DNA from: Fremontodendron californicum
Taxonomy: Eukaryota; Streptophyta; Magnoliopsida; Malvales; Malvaceae
Length of the DNA: 64,000 bases
Assembly: GCA_030761205.1 (NCBI GenBank)
Contig: JAULJL010000011.1
Span: forward strand, 12,700,501-12,764,500
Direction: 5' to 3'
Part shown: piece by piece, positions 33,221-44,592 of the stretch
Position numbering within the stretch: the stretch's first letter is position 1
Layout of the letters: every line of letters begins with the position of its first letter
Position numbers and translations under genes: made by a program
The notes under the pieces: generated by a model
What the model saw: the letters and a program-made list of their open reading frames with translations, nothing else
The model's database searches: none
What the model was told of the DNA's origin: nothing

Positions 33221-34052
33221 ATGCCCCCAATGATTCATGAATTGGTTTCATCCTTATTCAGCATGTATCCATCATCTCTACATACGATGCCCCAATTTGA
33301 TCAACTTTGGGAATTTGTATCATTACAAGGAACATTGCAAGTCTAGATTTACAATGAAAATGTTGAGTTTTAATCTTGGGTTTTGTTTGAAGTACCAAGG
33401 AAAATATTACCCGAAAACACGTTTTCTCTAGGACATGGGATAATCTGGTTTGGTCATTGTGCCCCGGGGTGTTAATCATGAAGTGATGTTTGGGAAATTG
33501 ATGTTTTGTGATCGTCGGAAAGGATGTCAATGGTTTTAGCACAACCTTGACACACATCAAATTACCATGATCTAGATTCTTGAAAAAATGTCTCATTTGT
33601 TTGAATTTCAAGGAGTTCAAAAAAATTTCAAAAAGTTTGTTCCTTTATTCATAGCCTAGACTAGGATCTACATCTTTGCTTATTCTGTAATGAGAATGGT
33701 TTAATTATTCATATTCCTTGAAGCATTAGGTATTTCAAGTGGTCTCGGTTTAAGGGATTTAGGCATAGGGAAGCCCAAAAGAGAGGGGAAAGGGTATTGG
33801 GTCATTTTTAACAATGATCATCAATATTCTCGAGACTGTTCCTTACTTCATATGTAAACCCCTTATTATTGTTTACCATAAATTTTCTCAAAGTTTCATT
33901 TGTTTTTTGGAAAATTCAAATGAGTGCTAAAATATAATGAACACAAAATATTTAAATTCAAAATTTATTTATTTCATGTAGATATCAACATGAGACAAGT
34001 GCTTCCATCATCAAAGTGTATAGAACTACATGCATTAGAAATCCTAATATGA
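33221..34052 (-). other. Unrecognised segment in place of pol (element B)
   Basis: Lies between the end of gag and the 3' UTR, exactly where H has pol. It has no RT, RNase H or integrase motif. It contains one 120-codon minus-strand frame (33258-33620), annotated separately, and otherwise AT-rich DNA with no match in this window. Confidence 0.5.
33258..33620 (-). CDS. Hypothetical 120-residue ORF in element B
   Basis: An uninterrupted minus-strand frame starting MNSLKFKQMRHFFKN and ending SYVEMMDTC. It is rich in His, Lys and Thr; the middle reads FPKHHFMINTPGHNDQTRLS. I recognise no domain, zinc knuckle, signal peptide or membrane segment. It lies downstream of gag in the place normally held by pol. 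Most of B's gag has stop codons, so an open frame of this length is mildly notable but could be chance or a fragment of captured sequence. No function is proposed. Confidence 0.25.
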   Translation of the reverse strand: MNSLKFKQMRHFFKNLDHGNLMCVKVVLKPLTSFPTITKHQFPKHHFMINTPGHNDQTRLSHVLEKTCFRVIFSLVLQTKPKIKTQHFHCKSRLAMFLVMIQIPKVDQIGASYVEMMDTC

Positions 34053-34690
34053 TTATGCACCATGTTTCTGGTGACACTTGGCGTTCCCATCTTCAAAACT
34101 TATCGAACCATCCTTGATGAGATCCCTGACCTTGTACTTCGAAACGGGACAGTTCTCTGTTGACTGGCCTTGATTGCCTGAATGATAACCGCAACACTTA
34201 TTAGCATCATACCAACTTGGATAAGGGGGCTTCAGAGGCTTAAATTGCATAGGTTTCACAAGGTGATTCTAGATGAGTTGAGGTAGCAGCTCACTGTATG
34301 ACACAGGAATCGGGTCAACTTGATTGCTTTCTTGTTTCATAAACCCATATATGCCTTTCTTTCCTATCCTAACATCCCCACTTGTCTTACCATGGATGAA
34401 TAGTGGATTTTTCCCATTATCTGATTTTTGTTTCGTCTCAAGATCTAACTGTCCGTTACTGATTAGCGCTTGAACCTTTCGCTTTAGAGACAGACAATTT
34501 TTTGTAGAATGACCTCGAATCCCACAATGATAACCAGAAAATGCATTTTCATCATACCAGCCTGGGTACGGGGGTTGGATAGGCTTTACTGGCACTCGAG
34601 TGAGAAGTTGGTTTTCGACAATCTGGGGCAACAACTCAGAGTATGAGATGGATAGTGGCTCATTCTGATCTCTTTTCTGAATATTTTTTC
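34053..34690 (-). repeat. Duplicated zinc-knuckle module within gag of B
   Basis: The block YSELLPQ...PPYPxWYD...YHxxxxGxSTxNC occurs twice about 115 codons apart. H has it once, followed by a different knuckle. Copy one has Ser where the first Cys is expected; copy two has Gln where the second His is expected. Confidence 0.75.
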
Positions 34691-36002
34691 CTTGACTAAC
34701 TTGAGGTTGGAGATTTGTCCAATAATTACATTGAGAGGACACCGGGTATAACTAACGATCCCTATATACATTGTTCATGAAATGATAGAACTGTTGGTAC
34801 ATAGGTTGTGGAGGATATGGGAGAAAGCTTCCCATCTGTTGCCCACCATAGGTCATAGACTGGATATCTTTTACTTTTCTCTGGGGTACCCAATTTTCCT
34901 TGCTACCGGATGTCTCCCCTACTTTGAGCTTTCCATTGTTGGCTATCCCCTTCATTATTTCTTTTGAAATTATCCTGCCCGTGGAATTCTTCATGGCATT
35001 ACTAGTGAGCTCATCATAGCATGGGGCCTGCAGTGTATTTGCAAATAGGACAACAACTTATTTTTCAGTTAAAGGCGGCTGTACCTGGGCTGCTATATCT
35101 TTCCATCTACGAGAATACTCTTTGAAGCTTTCAGTGGTTTTCTTTATCATACTTTGCAAAAAGAGACGGTCTGGCATCATGTCAATCACATGCTTGTATT
35201 GGTTATAAAAAGCTTTAACCAAATCAACCCAAGAGTGAATCTGATCCCTACTCAACCGACTATACAATCTTCTTGCAAAAACTCTAAGGCTATCAAGAAA
35301 ATAATGGATCAATAACTTATCATTATCCGCATGGCTCACCATCCTCTGGCAGAACATTTTGAGGTGGGTCATTGGATCAGTTGTCCCGTCATATATTTCG
35401 AAGTTGGGATCCTCGAATTTTGGTGGAATAACTAAATCGGAGACCAAACAAAGTTCTTTCGGATCTACGCTCCTAAATACATCTGTTCTTTCTACTACCC
35501 ATAGCCTTTCATTTGATAGCTGGTACCTCGCTGTATATTACAACTGTATGCCTTGAGAATTCTATTCTTTAATGGCTGTTACCTCACATGGGCAAGAGAA
35601 GCAATTCTTCGAATTGTTTCCCAAGACTTTTGTTTTTCCTTTTGCAGTAGAATTCTCAACCTGTCCCTTTTCTTTGACAATGAAGGGTATTAGGTCCATC
35701 AACTTAATCGTTTGCTCTTGTATCTCTTCCTGAACTCTAATCACTTCTTCTTTCATTTCTTGCTGAACCTGTTCCATTCTCTCTATTCTAGCCAAGTTCT
35801 TAACCTTCATGGCTCTTTCTTTTTCACCAGAGTCCTCAACATGCCCCTTACCTTTGACAGTGGCGGACATCAGTTCCAGCAGTTTAGCCATTTGTTCTCG
35901 GTAGTCTTCTTGATTTTTATTCAGACTTTCTTGTGTTTCCTGCAGAGCTTGTCTTATTCTTTCCATTTCGTTTGAATTTTTGCCTTTCATAAATCCTGAC
36001 AA
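34053..36002 (-). pseudogene. gag: Gag of element B, one frame with five nonsense codons
   Basis: The whole 650-codon minus-strand span is in a single frame with no indel shift. It is broken only by in-frame stops at 35562-35564, 35538-35540, 35058-35060, 34752-34754 and 34269-34271. The N-terminus has charged coiled-coil text (MEQVQQEMKEEVIRVQEEIQ). The capsid-like part has LVIPPKFEDPNFEIYDGTTD, KLLIHYFLDSL and SFKEYSRRWKDIAAQVQPP, matching H. The C-terminal part has two tandem zinc-knuckle-like modules, GYHCGIRGHSTKNC and CGYHSGNQGQSTENC. The frame ends after the second module with no protease, which marks B as gag-only. Confidence 0.85.
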
Positions 36003-37847
36003 TGTTGAACAGATTCTCAGTGACTCTTATACCTCTGAGTTGAAAAAGATCTCTTTGAAAGCTCTTAAAGCTAAGCCAATTTCTATTTCATCTCATTAAC
36101 ATATTTCATGATGAATGAGCCATGAATGTTGTGAATGCAACATGATGCCAATATAATGCATGCAAAGAATAAACAAGTCGATGTACGAATATATACAGTG
36201 AATGACCATGCATGTCCCAAATGCATTCCCCTATAAGTGATCATATGTGTTATGAATGCAACACGATGTCAACACGATGCATGCAAAGAATAAATGAATT
36301 ATTGTATGGGTATGTACAAAGAAATCATGCTGACTTGGTATGTATGTCATGAATACAACTAGATGCCAATATGACAAATGTAAAGCATGTGCATATCATG
36401 ATGATTATATATGCCACGAATGCTGATGTTAACATGATGCATGTGAAGAGTAGACAAATCAATGCATGGATATATGCAACAAATGACTATGTATGTTCTA
36501 TATGCATTTCCAATGAATGATCATATATACTATGAATACAACACGATATCAATATGATGCATGTAAAGAATAAATACATTAACACACTGGTATATACAAA
36601 GAAATCATGCTGACTAGCTATGCATGTCATGAATGCAACCTGATGCCAATATGGTGCATGTACAGAGAAATTTGATGACTATGTATGCCATGAATGCAAC
36701 CTGCGTCAACATGATACATGTGAAGAATACACAAATCAAAGCATGGATATACAGAGAAATCATGCTGACTATGAATGCAACCTGATGCCAATATGGTGCA
36801 TGTACAGAATAAATAAATTGATACATGGGTATATACATATAATGATCATGCATGTCATAAATATATTCTATAATGAATGACCATGCATGCTATAACTGTA
36901 ATATGATGTCAATATGATGCATGTAAAGAATTCATAAATTAACACATGGGTATATTCACAGAATGACCATGTATATAACAAATGTATTCAACAATGAATG
37001 ACCATGCATGTTAAGACTATAACATGATGTCAAAATGATACATGAATTAACACAAAGGTATATACAAAGACCAATGATTTCATGAAATTGGTGGGACCTA
37101 ATCTTGATTATTCAGAAATCTCATTATGCAAGATTTGCCTCCAAATTTAATCTATGATTTTTTTTGAAACATGTTTTCTACATGAAAAACCAACATATTA
37201 TTTTTCAAAAGAATTTTGGGGTAGTGAAAAATACAACCATGAATGTACATGCTCTATTCACATATGCATGAAATGTGCAAAAATGCAAAATGTTTGAAAA
37301 AAAGAATTTTTATTTTTTTAATTTCAAAAAGTTAATGAACATTTGCCCCAACAGTATCTACCTATTTTGCCATCACAAAGCCTTTGGGGTGGATTATCAC
37401 ATTTATTACGGGCGATGTACGTTCATCGTTGCTCGATCTACAATCCTTATTCAGAGTGTAAATTAGGTAACAAAAGGTTTAGAAACGTCCCTCTATGTGT
37501 TCCTATCTTCGGTATATCTATCAAAAATTCGGTAGGGCTTCGCCTATGTTGGCTCTATGGTTCACAGGAGAAATAGCAAACCTTTCACCACCTATTCTAC
37601 ACCCCTATCCTAAATAACCCGACAAAATATTAAATAATGTCAAGCATATAGCAAATAAAATACAAGAAAATAAACTAGAGAACAATAATAATAATGCACA
37701 TGAATATGAACATATTTAAAAACATTTTATTATTTTCAAAATTCTCCTTATTAAAAAATATGAGAATTAAAATTAAATACCAATTAAAATCGACAAAACC
37801 GAGACTTTGATAACACACGACTAATTCTAGGCCTGACTCTCTAAATA
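36003..37847 (-). other. 5' UTR of element B, repeat-rich
   Basis: From the primer site to the gag start. The part from 37080 to 37847 shows no ORF of note; the part at 36100-37060 is a degenerate repeat field. H's counterpart is much shorter. Confidence 0.6.
36100..37060. repeat. Degenerate ~60-125-bp repeats in 5' UTR of B
   Basis: ATGAATGCAACMYGATGYCAA followed by ATGATGCATGYAAAGAATAAA recurs about ten times (near 36127, 36251, 36349, 36415, 36532, 36628, 36690, 36771, 36894, 37014). Confidence 0.75.
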
Positions 37848-37865
37848 TCTCCAGTGGAGTCGCCA
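37848..37865 (-). other. Primer-binding site of element B (tRNA-Arg type)
   Basis: The minus strand TGGCGACTCCACTGGAGA starts 3 bases after the LTR end. The plus strand matches the 3' end expected of a plant tRNA-Arg (...GGAGTCGCCA). Ogre elements use tRNA-Arg; the exact isoacceptor is my inference. Confidence 0.85.
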
Positions 37866-40800
37866 AGCTGTTGCAACCTAAAAAATAACAAGTCTCATCG
37901 TGAGACTTTTACTCGTTAAGCGTGACATTAGGGGAAATAGAGGAAAAGACCACTTAATTCCTCTTAAAATAAAATGAGGGTTTGAAAACAACCTCGAAAA
38001 AAGACATGGAGTCGTCACCAATCTTTTTTAGCCAGGTGTGATCGGCCACCTATTAAAACCGGTTCTGTAAAACATTTTAAAATTATTTATAACATTTTTT
38101 AAAACCAATTTAAAGTCTGCATTTTTTATCCAGAGAAATCAAAGAAGCGAGTTCGGACTCGGTTACGTGCAGGAAAGCATTAGCTCCCCCACAACGCCCG
38201 TATAAAAAATTACCTTATTAATCATGTATTATCTCAAGTCTCGGTAAAAAGTCAATTTTAGATTTGGCATTTCAAAATAATTTCCAATTTAAAGAAAATT
38301 TATTCCATTTTTAATTGAAAATGATCCAGAATTTATTGATTCAAAATTTTCTTACATTTCCCGAAAAACTTGGCAAAATATAGAAATTTTTATTTATTTG
38401 GAAAATCTCCGAATCATTCTCATTTTTGAAAGAAAGATATCCCTTTATTAATGATAATTTATGATATCCTTCCCAACAAACCCGGCAGAGAACTCATGAA
38501 TTATTTTAACTCAGGAATATCTTTATTTTTATTGAAAATTATTATCTTATTTAAAACATTTTAAAAACAAGTGAATATGAAAATGTATGACATAGTAAAG
38601 ATGACATAGCCAAAAATCTAGATGATATAATATATTCTAAATGACATAATATACTCTAAATGAAATAGTATATTCTAAATGACATAATATAATCTAAATG
38701 ACATGGCAAAAAAACATAGGATAACATAGAATATTCACAACCATGTAATAAACAATATAACATCATCAAAATATAAATCAAAACAATAACATAGCTATAG
38801 AAATATTCATATAAAAAATCATATATTATACAATATGCATGAACATGGAAAATGCAATGCATGAAAGTGTATTTTTTTCCGTTGAGTAAGGATATCCGTA
38901 TATCTAAAAAGATATCCGACTACCTTAGGAAAAGACATCAAATTAAATTTTCTAAATCAAAAATACTTTGTGATTGGTTTGGAAACAATTTTGAAAATTT
39001 TGGATGAAAAATAACACCATGGTCGAAACCCCGTTGAAAAAGGCTCTATTTTCCTAACTTTGAAAACCCGGACTTGACCACCCTTGACCCGAGCTTTATA
39101 AAATCATTTTTAGGATTAAAATGACCTAGAAGTCAACCTAAGATAGTAGCTACAGTTTTAAATCAGCCCTCTCTTAATGCCTTAACCAAAACATAAAATT
39201 ATTTTTCCCTTGAAATCAAACCTGACTTTACTGACCAGTTTTAAAACGTTATTTTTTTACCTATTTTTAAAATTTCAAAAAAATCTGAAAAACTTATGGG
39301 AGACTCAGAACATGTCGAACTCTATGAAAAAAATTGGCTTAATTTTTAGACTAAGGGTGACCTACCATAAAATTCGTAGAAGTCAGAACACTGGGTAAAA
39401 TGCTTAGCCAAAAACATTTTAAACCATTGATAAAATCAATCAAAAATCAAAATAAAATATTGGAGACTCCTTTAAGGACCTTCAAACAGTAGCAAAAATT
39501 TCAAAAAAAAAAATGAACAAGGATTTCCTAATGAAACAAAAAATCACAAAGGTAGAAAATCCAACTTAACAATTTCTTAATTTTCCACAAGTTTGCTCAT
39601 GTGAGCTTAGGTTTGAGCCATTGATTGGCTTAAGTAAAAAATCAAGTGGTATGGTATGAAATGCATGAACAAACAGCAAGTTAAATGCATGAAATGCATG
39701 CCCTAATGCCTAAATGACATAAAGAATGCATGGCAATACAAAATGACCTATGACCTAATATGAAATTGTGCATGGCAATAAATGAAAACCTAGAACTAAT
39801 ATGCATGAAATGCATGGCAATGCAAAAATGACCTAGGTCTAATGAGCATGAAAATGCATGGCAATACCAATACGACTTGAGACCTAAATAGCATGGAAAT
39901 GTGTATGGCATACAAAAATGACCTAGACCTAGTAGACATGAAACCATGCTTGGACATGTAAAATGACCTAAAACCTAATATGTCATATGAAAATGCATGG
40001 AAGTAACATGAACAAATAATGACCAAATGAACCTAATATTAATGCATGAACATGGCACATGCAATACACAATCTCATGGCATAAAGATACAAAGCATAAG
40101 AAAGCATGCTAGTCAAACAACATGAAAATGGACATACACAAAGGCAAAAAGTGTAGGAGCCGAATGGTTATCTAATCAACAATGTGAAATTCTAGCATGA
40201 CAATAACACAAACACATAGCATAATAAATGAGCAAGACCTAAATAGAAACATTTTAGACCAGTTTTCATGATGCAAATGCATGAACACTAGACAAATAAA
40301 CAAACACATGGTATGGCAGTAACACAAACACATGAACAACTTAACATAGTGAAAATAGAAAATAAAAAATAGCAAACAAAGTAAGTAGATATGGAAATAA
40401 ATGATAAAATCATCAAAATAAGAACAAGTAAGTAAAGATGGTTAAAAATAAGCTCCATATCTTGGTTATTTTAAAAAGCCAGAACATCAAAACAAGCCAA
40501 AGTATCACAACCCACATGGAAAATAAATCAAACACAATACATGCACTCCAAAGGGCCATTCGGACAACACCAAAAAATGAGTGAAAATATGTTTTTTCTT
40601 TGTATTTTTTCATGTAAACATAAGATAGGAACCTTTTGGAACTTGTTTTGAACAACAATTTTATTTCATGAAAGAAAATAAAATAACAATGAAAATAACA
40701 AAATCATATGAACAAAGTATGGAGGAGAGCATGAAAGAAAATAGCTACCTTGCTTTAGCTTTCCAAATCAAAGAGTAGTAAGAAAATCCTTTCCTTGTTC

Positions 40801-41349
40801 TTTCTCTTTTCTTTCTCTTTTCTTTTTCATTTTTCTTTTTTTTTTTCTCTTTTTTCCTCAAGAATAGTTACTGCCCTCTCTATGATCAGCCAAGAACCAA
40901 ATGAAAATGAAAACCCCCCTCCAAATGTGGTAGTCGAATGGTCCCCTAGTGGTGTAGGATGTTGTCATTTTTTCCCTAGCCAATTTGATCCAAAGGCCAC
41001 TAACCCAAGATGCTTAAAATGTGAAATTACCACCCTTAGATTAAGTGATCAGCCCCTAACAAATACAGCTGTTCAAAAAAATGTAACCATAATGTTGACA
41101 TCCTTCCTATTCATGCATTAGATCATGTGGCAAAATCACAAAGGCTTGATCAAAACAAATAACCGCCTTCCTATCCACTTTTGGCCTTTGGATGAGAGAA
41201 GCTCGGCAAAATTCATCCTCCCCTTGGGCTTGGCCGAATGTCCCTTCACATTCCAACCCTCTCCCTATTTTTTTAAAATGCAAAAAAGGCTGTCTTTGGT
41301 TTCTTCGATAAAATTGCACTTTAGCCCCCCAAACTTGATTAAATAGAAA

Positions 41350-41930
41350 ACGGACTCCAAATCTGAAAAATCTTTTTTCAATACTTCCTAGATACTATAA
41401 AATTGACTTCTGGAAGTTTTCATAATTTTCTGAGCCCATTTGCTATTTATCCCAGATTTATCTTCCAAAAATGCCCTTTGTGCACTCAAACTTTTTCCAT
41501 TTTTCAAACGAGCTCCGATTTTGGATTTTTCTTCACCAATCTCTTCAAAATAATTTAAAATTGAGATCTCGAAGTTTTCATAATTTTTTGAGCTCATTTT
41601 CTATTTTTCCTGGATTTATCTTCTGGAATTTTAGCTTGATAGGCCCGAAATTTGCCATTTTGAAAGCGAGCTTGTTTCTTGATTTTTCTTCGTCGATCTC
41701 CTCCAAATGACATAAGATTGAGATCTGGAAGTTTTGGTAATTTTCTGAGCTAGTTTTCAATTTTTCCTGGATTTTCCTTCTAGAATTTTAGATTAGTGTG
41801 CCTGAAACTTGCCATTTTGCAAACGAGCTCCGATTTTGAATTTTTCTTCACCGATCTCTTCCAAATTACATAATATTGAGATCTGGAATTTTTGGTAACT
41901 TTTCGAGCTCATTTTTTATTTTTCCCAGAT
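41350..41930. repeat. ~159-bp subrepeats in right LTR of B
   Basis: GCGAGCT/ACGAGCT landmarks near 41508, 41667 and 41823; about 3.5 units. Confidence 0.72.
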
Positions 41931-42559
41931 TTTCCAAGATTGCCCTTTAACCTCCGAAGCCTCGATTTTACTCAGAACAAGTCCGATTTCCCAATTTTCT
42001 TTTTCCAGGCCTTTGTTATATATTCAATTGGAGTTGGTCCAAAGATGCCCAATTTTTACGATCAAATTCCCCTCCGATTTAATTTTTCCTTTTTCCAATA
42101 TCGGGAATTTCCTCTGTTCTCCGTTTTTCTTCCAACCGGCTCTTTTCTCGGAATTACTTCAAACTCAGCCTTGGGCTATCTTCACTTACCCACTCTTCAC
42201 CACTTAGGGGCTTTAATTTTGCCGAATCGGGCCATTTCCGTAATTTTCCCCAATTTTGCCAAAATTCACCAAAAACCTTTATTCCCGATTTTCTTCCAAA
42301 TTGACTCTTCCTTTGGTTTTGCTTCCAAATGACCTCTCCAATACTTGTAGTCATTGATTATATTCCATTCGAAATCTCCAATTTCGACCAATTTGATCGT
42401 TTAAGCACTTTTTCCCAAATTTACTGAACTAGGATTTCCTTTCCACTGAATCTCCATAACCAATCTTTCGGACTCCATATCTCTCATTGTAGACCTCGGA
42501 TTATCAAAATCCTTTCACCATTGTTCAATTAAACTTTGGATCTTGATTTTGAATGAGGG

Positions 42560-42609
42560 TTGACTTTTTAGTGGTTGACTTTTTCGAGGTTGACTTTTTT
42601 CGAATTGAC
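42560..42609 (+). promoter_or_regulatory. W-box cluster in right LTR of B
   Basis: TTGACT at 42560, 42575, 42590 and 42605, an exact 15-bp spacing. The regular spacing places sites about 1.4 helical turns apart. Confidence 0.55.
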
Positions 42610-42747
42610 TTTTTGTGCTTAACCTCTTAAACAAAGTCTTGGAGTACCACCTGCAAGGTGAGAAGAGCTTTTCTGCATTCTAAAACATCACAAGGAAGAA
42701 TTTTATCTGATTTAGGGATCCGAACAAAATTAGGTGTCTACATGTAT

Positions 42748-43270
42748 AATGCATCAATTAGATAGGCTCAAAACTCACAAGGATGATTATACAAGTCAAT
42801 ATTAAGTCTAAACATGCTTCTTTCTCAATCAACATATCATATCAATATTGGCTCTTTAAAAAATAGTATCAAGCTTAATTCTCATGAAAATCTTCTCACT
42901 AATAACCAGTTTTAGACCTATGCAATTCATATCTCATCATTATATTAAAAGGAACTAAAAAACACTAAAAACAAACTAAAAGACTCAAAATAAAAATAAA
43001 AAATAAAAACAATTGACAATCTAAAATAAGAAATCCTAAATTCTCCCCCCCACACTTTATTCTTACATTGTCCACAATGTAATACTATCACCCCACATGC
43101 AAGAATTATATGTAAGAGAAAAGAACTAATAAATAAAAGAAGAAAAATAACTAAAGAACACTATATATTTAAAACAAAGCACAAAAGAGAGAAAACAAAT
43201 CTGGTTTGGCAAGTCAGCAATTTCTTCATTAATTTGGCTACCTTCCCAATTAGCACTGGAGTTAGTGTTT
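42748..43270 (-). other. 3' non-coding region of element A (second part)
   Basis: Resumes A after B; matches F from about 60613 to 61010 in order. Contains a C-rich CCCCCCCACACTTTATTC stretch. No ORF. The homology to F ends where A's gag begins, so A's deletion removed everything from gag-pro to the end of integrase. Confidence 0.65.
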
Positions 43271-43275
43271 CGAAC

Positions 43276-43746
43276 CTAACCAACACCCCTTCTAGGCTTT
43301 TTAGGCTTGTCAGGATCATACATGAAACTTCCCAAATTTGTGCGTTTGATAGGAAGCTTTCTTTGCACAATAGTGGATGCATTCTCCATTACAAGTATTA
43401 TTCCATCATCCTTTGTGATACATAACTCATCAAAGAATGGTGCAACTTTTGGCACTTGTTGAATGGCATCCTCAAATAAACTGCTTAAGGTTTCCAGCAT
43501 GTCTTGTTCATGTTCCTCATCCTTTAACTTTGCGAATCTACTAGGAAAAGGTGGAAAAGAAACATTAGTAAAAATTGGAACCTTAAAAGTTACCTCAGGT
43601 GCTGATGTACTCTCTTTAGAAATTGAAGCTTCATTATCTTCAAGAAGGAAATCCATCTCTAGTTCTTTCTCATCCTCGGGTTCCCTTGGATTTTTTGATT
43701 CATCCTCAAGTTGTGTGGCACTAACATTCTCCTTTGGATCAATCAT
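43276..43746 (-). pseudogene. gag: Athila gag C-terminal / gag-pro spacer (element A)
   Basis: An open minus-strand frame of 156 codons. An acidic stretch (EDEKELEMDFLLEDNEA) is followed by VSFPPFPSRFAKLKDEEHEQ, LEDAIQQVPKVAPFFDELCI-like text (the sequence has FEDAIQQVPKVAPFFDELC) and ITKDD. Athila Gag has a comparable PFPxRxxK...E/AIxQxPxxxxFxxxLC region before the protease. No protease follows. The frame differs from the upstream blocks at 43842-44042 and 44132-44386, so gag is not continuous. Confidence 0.65.
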
Positions 43747-43841
43747 AGTTTAGGAAGGGAGTTGTTCATGTAGTTCCTCAGATCCTTCTTCTACCCATCG
43801 CACTACACCACTAGCTAATTGGCTCATTTGCTTTTCCAAAT

Positions 43842-44490
43842 TCAAGATATTTTCCCTTGTTTCCTGTTGAAGTTGCAATTGGTAGTAGTAAGGGAATTGA
43901 CAAGATCTTCTAACGAAGTACCTGAGTTGCGAGTCACATGTGGTGGCTCATGAAGATCTTGTTGTTGATCCCATAATTGATTGGGGATAGATAGAGCCAT
44001 GCTTTCCTGTATGTATGCCCTTGTTTCCTGTTGAAATTCCAAAGTATTAGCAAAAGCAATTTTGACAAGGTCTTTTTAATTCTTGATCTAGTGCTTGAGA
44101 CCATGATTGATTTAAAGCTCGATGGATGATTTTAGTTGGCATAAGGATCTATTTCTTGATAATTTCCTGAGTAGCCATAATTACAATGATCCCACCATCC
44201 CTCATTGTTAATATTTCTGAAAGGATCACACTGTTGTTGGTGGAACCTTTGTTGGCTATGGTATCCTTGCACATTATAGGTTGGTTCAAAATTATCTTTT
44301 CGATAGTATGGGTACCAATTGGTTGGATGATCCATCATGAAGCACATTCCACACTGCCTTGATGGTTGAATCTCACTTATGGCCACCTGTTGATCTATGG
44401 AGCTGAGATTGTCTAGTTGGTTCTAAAGGTTCTGAAGTTTTGATGTAGCACCTGCCATCTCTTTTTGCTTGAAATCTGAAAAGAAAAACT
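43842..44490 (-). pseudogene. gag: Athila gag zinc-knuckle region, truncated (element A)
   Basis: The minus strand starts near 44460 with MAGATSKLQNL, a stop, then IDQQVAISEIQPSRQCGMCF and MMDHPTNWYPYYRKDNFEP. The knuckle has the CxxCx4H spacing, but the final Cys position is Tyr. A Gln/Tyr-rich tail (YHSQQRFHQQQCDPF) follows, as usual in Athila. The N-terminal Gag domain, several hundred residues in intact Athila, is absent: the primer site is only ~100 bp upstream. Further stops and a frame change separate the 43842-44042 part. Confidence 0.65.
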
Positions 44491-44568
44491 TGTATGTACA
44501 AGAAAAATAAAATCAATTACAATTGAAAATAAGAATAAACCAAATACCTAATAAACTAAATAAAGCAA

Positions 44569-44586
44569 TCCCCGGCAGCGGTGCCA
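44569..44586 (-). other. Primer-binding site of element A (tRNA-Asp type)
   Basis: The minus strand TGGCACCGCTGCCGGGGA lies 6 bases after the LTR end. It resembles the Athila primer site complementary to tRNA-Asp, with a CpG-to-CpA-like change in GGCRCC. Confidence 0.85.
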
Positions 44587-44592
44587 AAAATT

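Larger units (their letters stand above)
25109..42742 (-). mobile_element. Gag-only Tat/Ogre-type element B (17.6 kb)
   Basis: Two LTRs of 4873 and 4874 bp (25109-29981, 37869-42742) bracket a ~7.9-kb interior. The TSD TGTAT is perfect (25104-25108, 42743-42747). A tRNA-Arg-type primer site and a polypurine tract are at the expected edges. In sense order the interior has a repeat-rich 5' UTR, one gag reading frame, a ~0.8-kb unrecognised segment where pol should be, and a 3' UTR with two tandem arrays. No protease, RT, RNase H or integrase motif is present, so it is a non-autonomous element that would need enzymes in trans. The LTRs differ by roughly 7-10% by eye, so the insertion is not recent. 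Confidence 0.93.
37869..42742 (-). mobile_element. 5' LTR of element B
   Basis: 4874 bp, plus strand TGTTGCAACC...GTGTCTACA. Same internal order as the left LTR: PBS-like 11-mer with one mismatch (38007-38017), GC block (38148-38206), ATGCATGG repeats (39690-39990), ~159-bp subrepeats (41350-41930), W-boxes (42560-42609). As the sense 5' LTR it would hold the promoter. Confidence 0.93.

Noticed and set aside
35712..35975. 87-codon plus-strand frame rich in Phe/Leu that could look like a membrane protein
   Set aside because: Antisense to the charged coiled-coil part of B gag; Lys/Glu-rich sense codons give Phe/Leu antisense.
37848..37868. tRNA gene fragment
   Set aside because: Only the 3' end complement is present, directly beside an LTR; it is a primer-binding site.
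43463..43753. Ser-rich 96-codon plus-strand frame
   Set aside because: Antisense to the Athila gag C-terminal block, which has family-like sequence on the minus strand.
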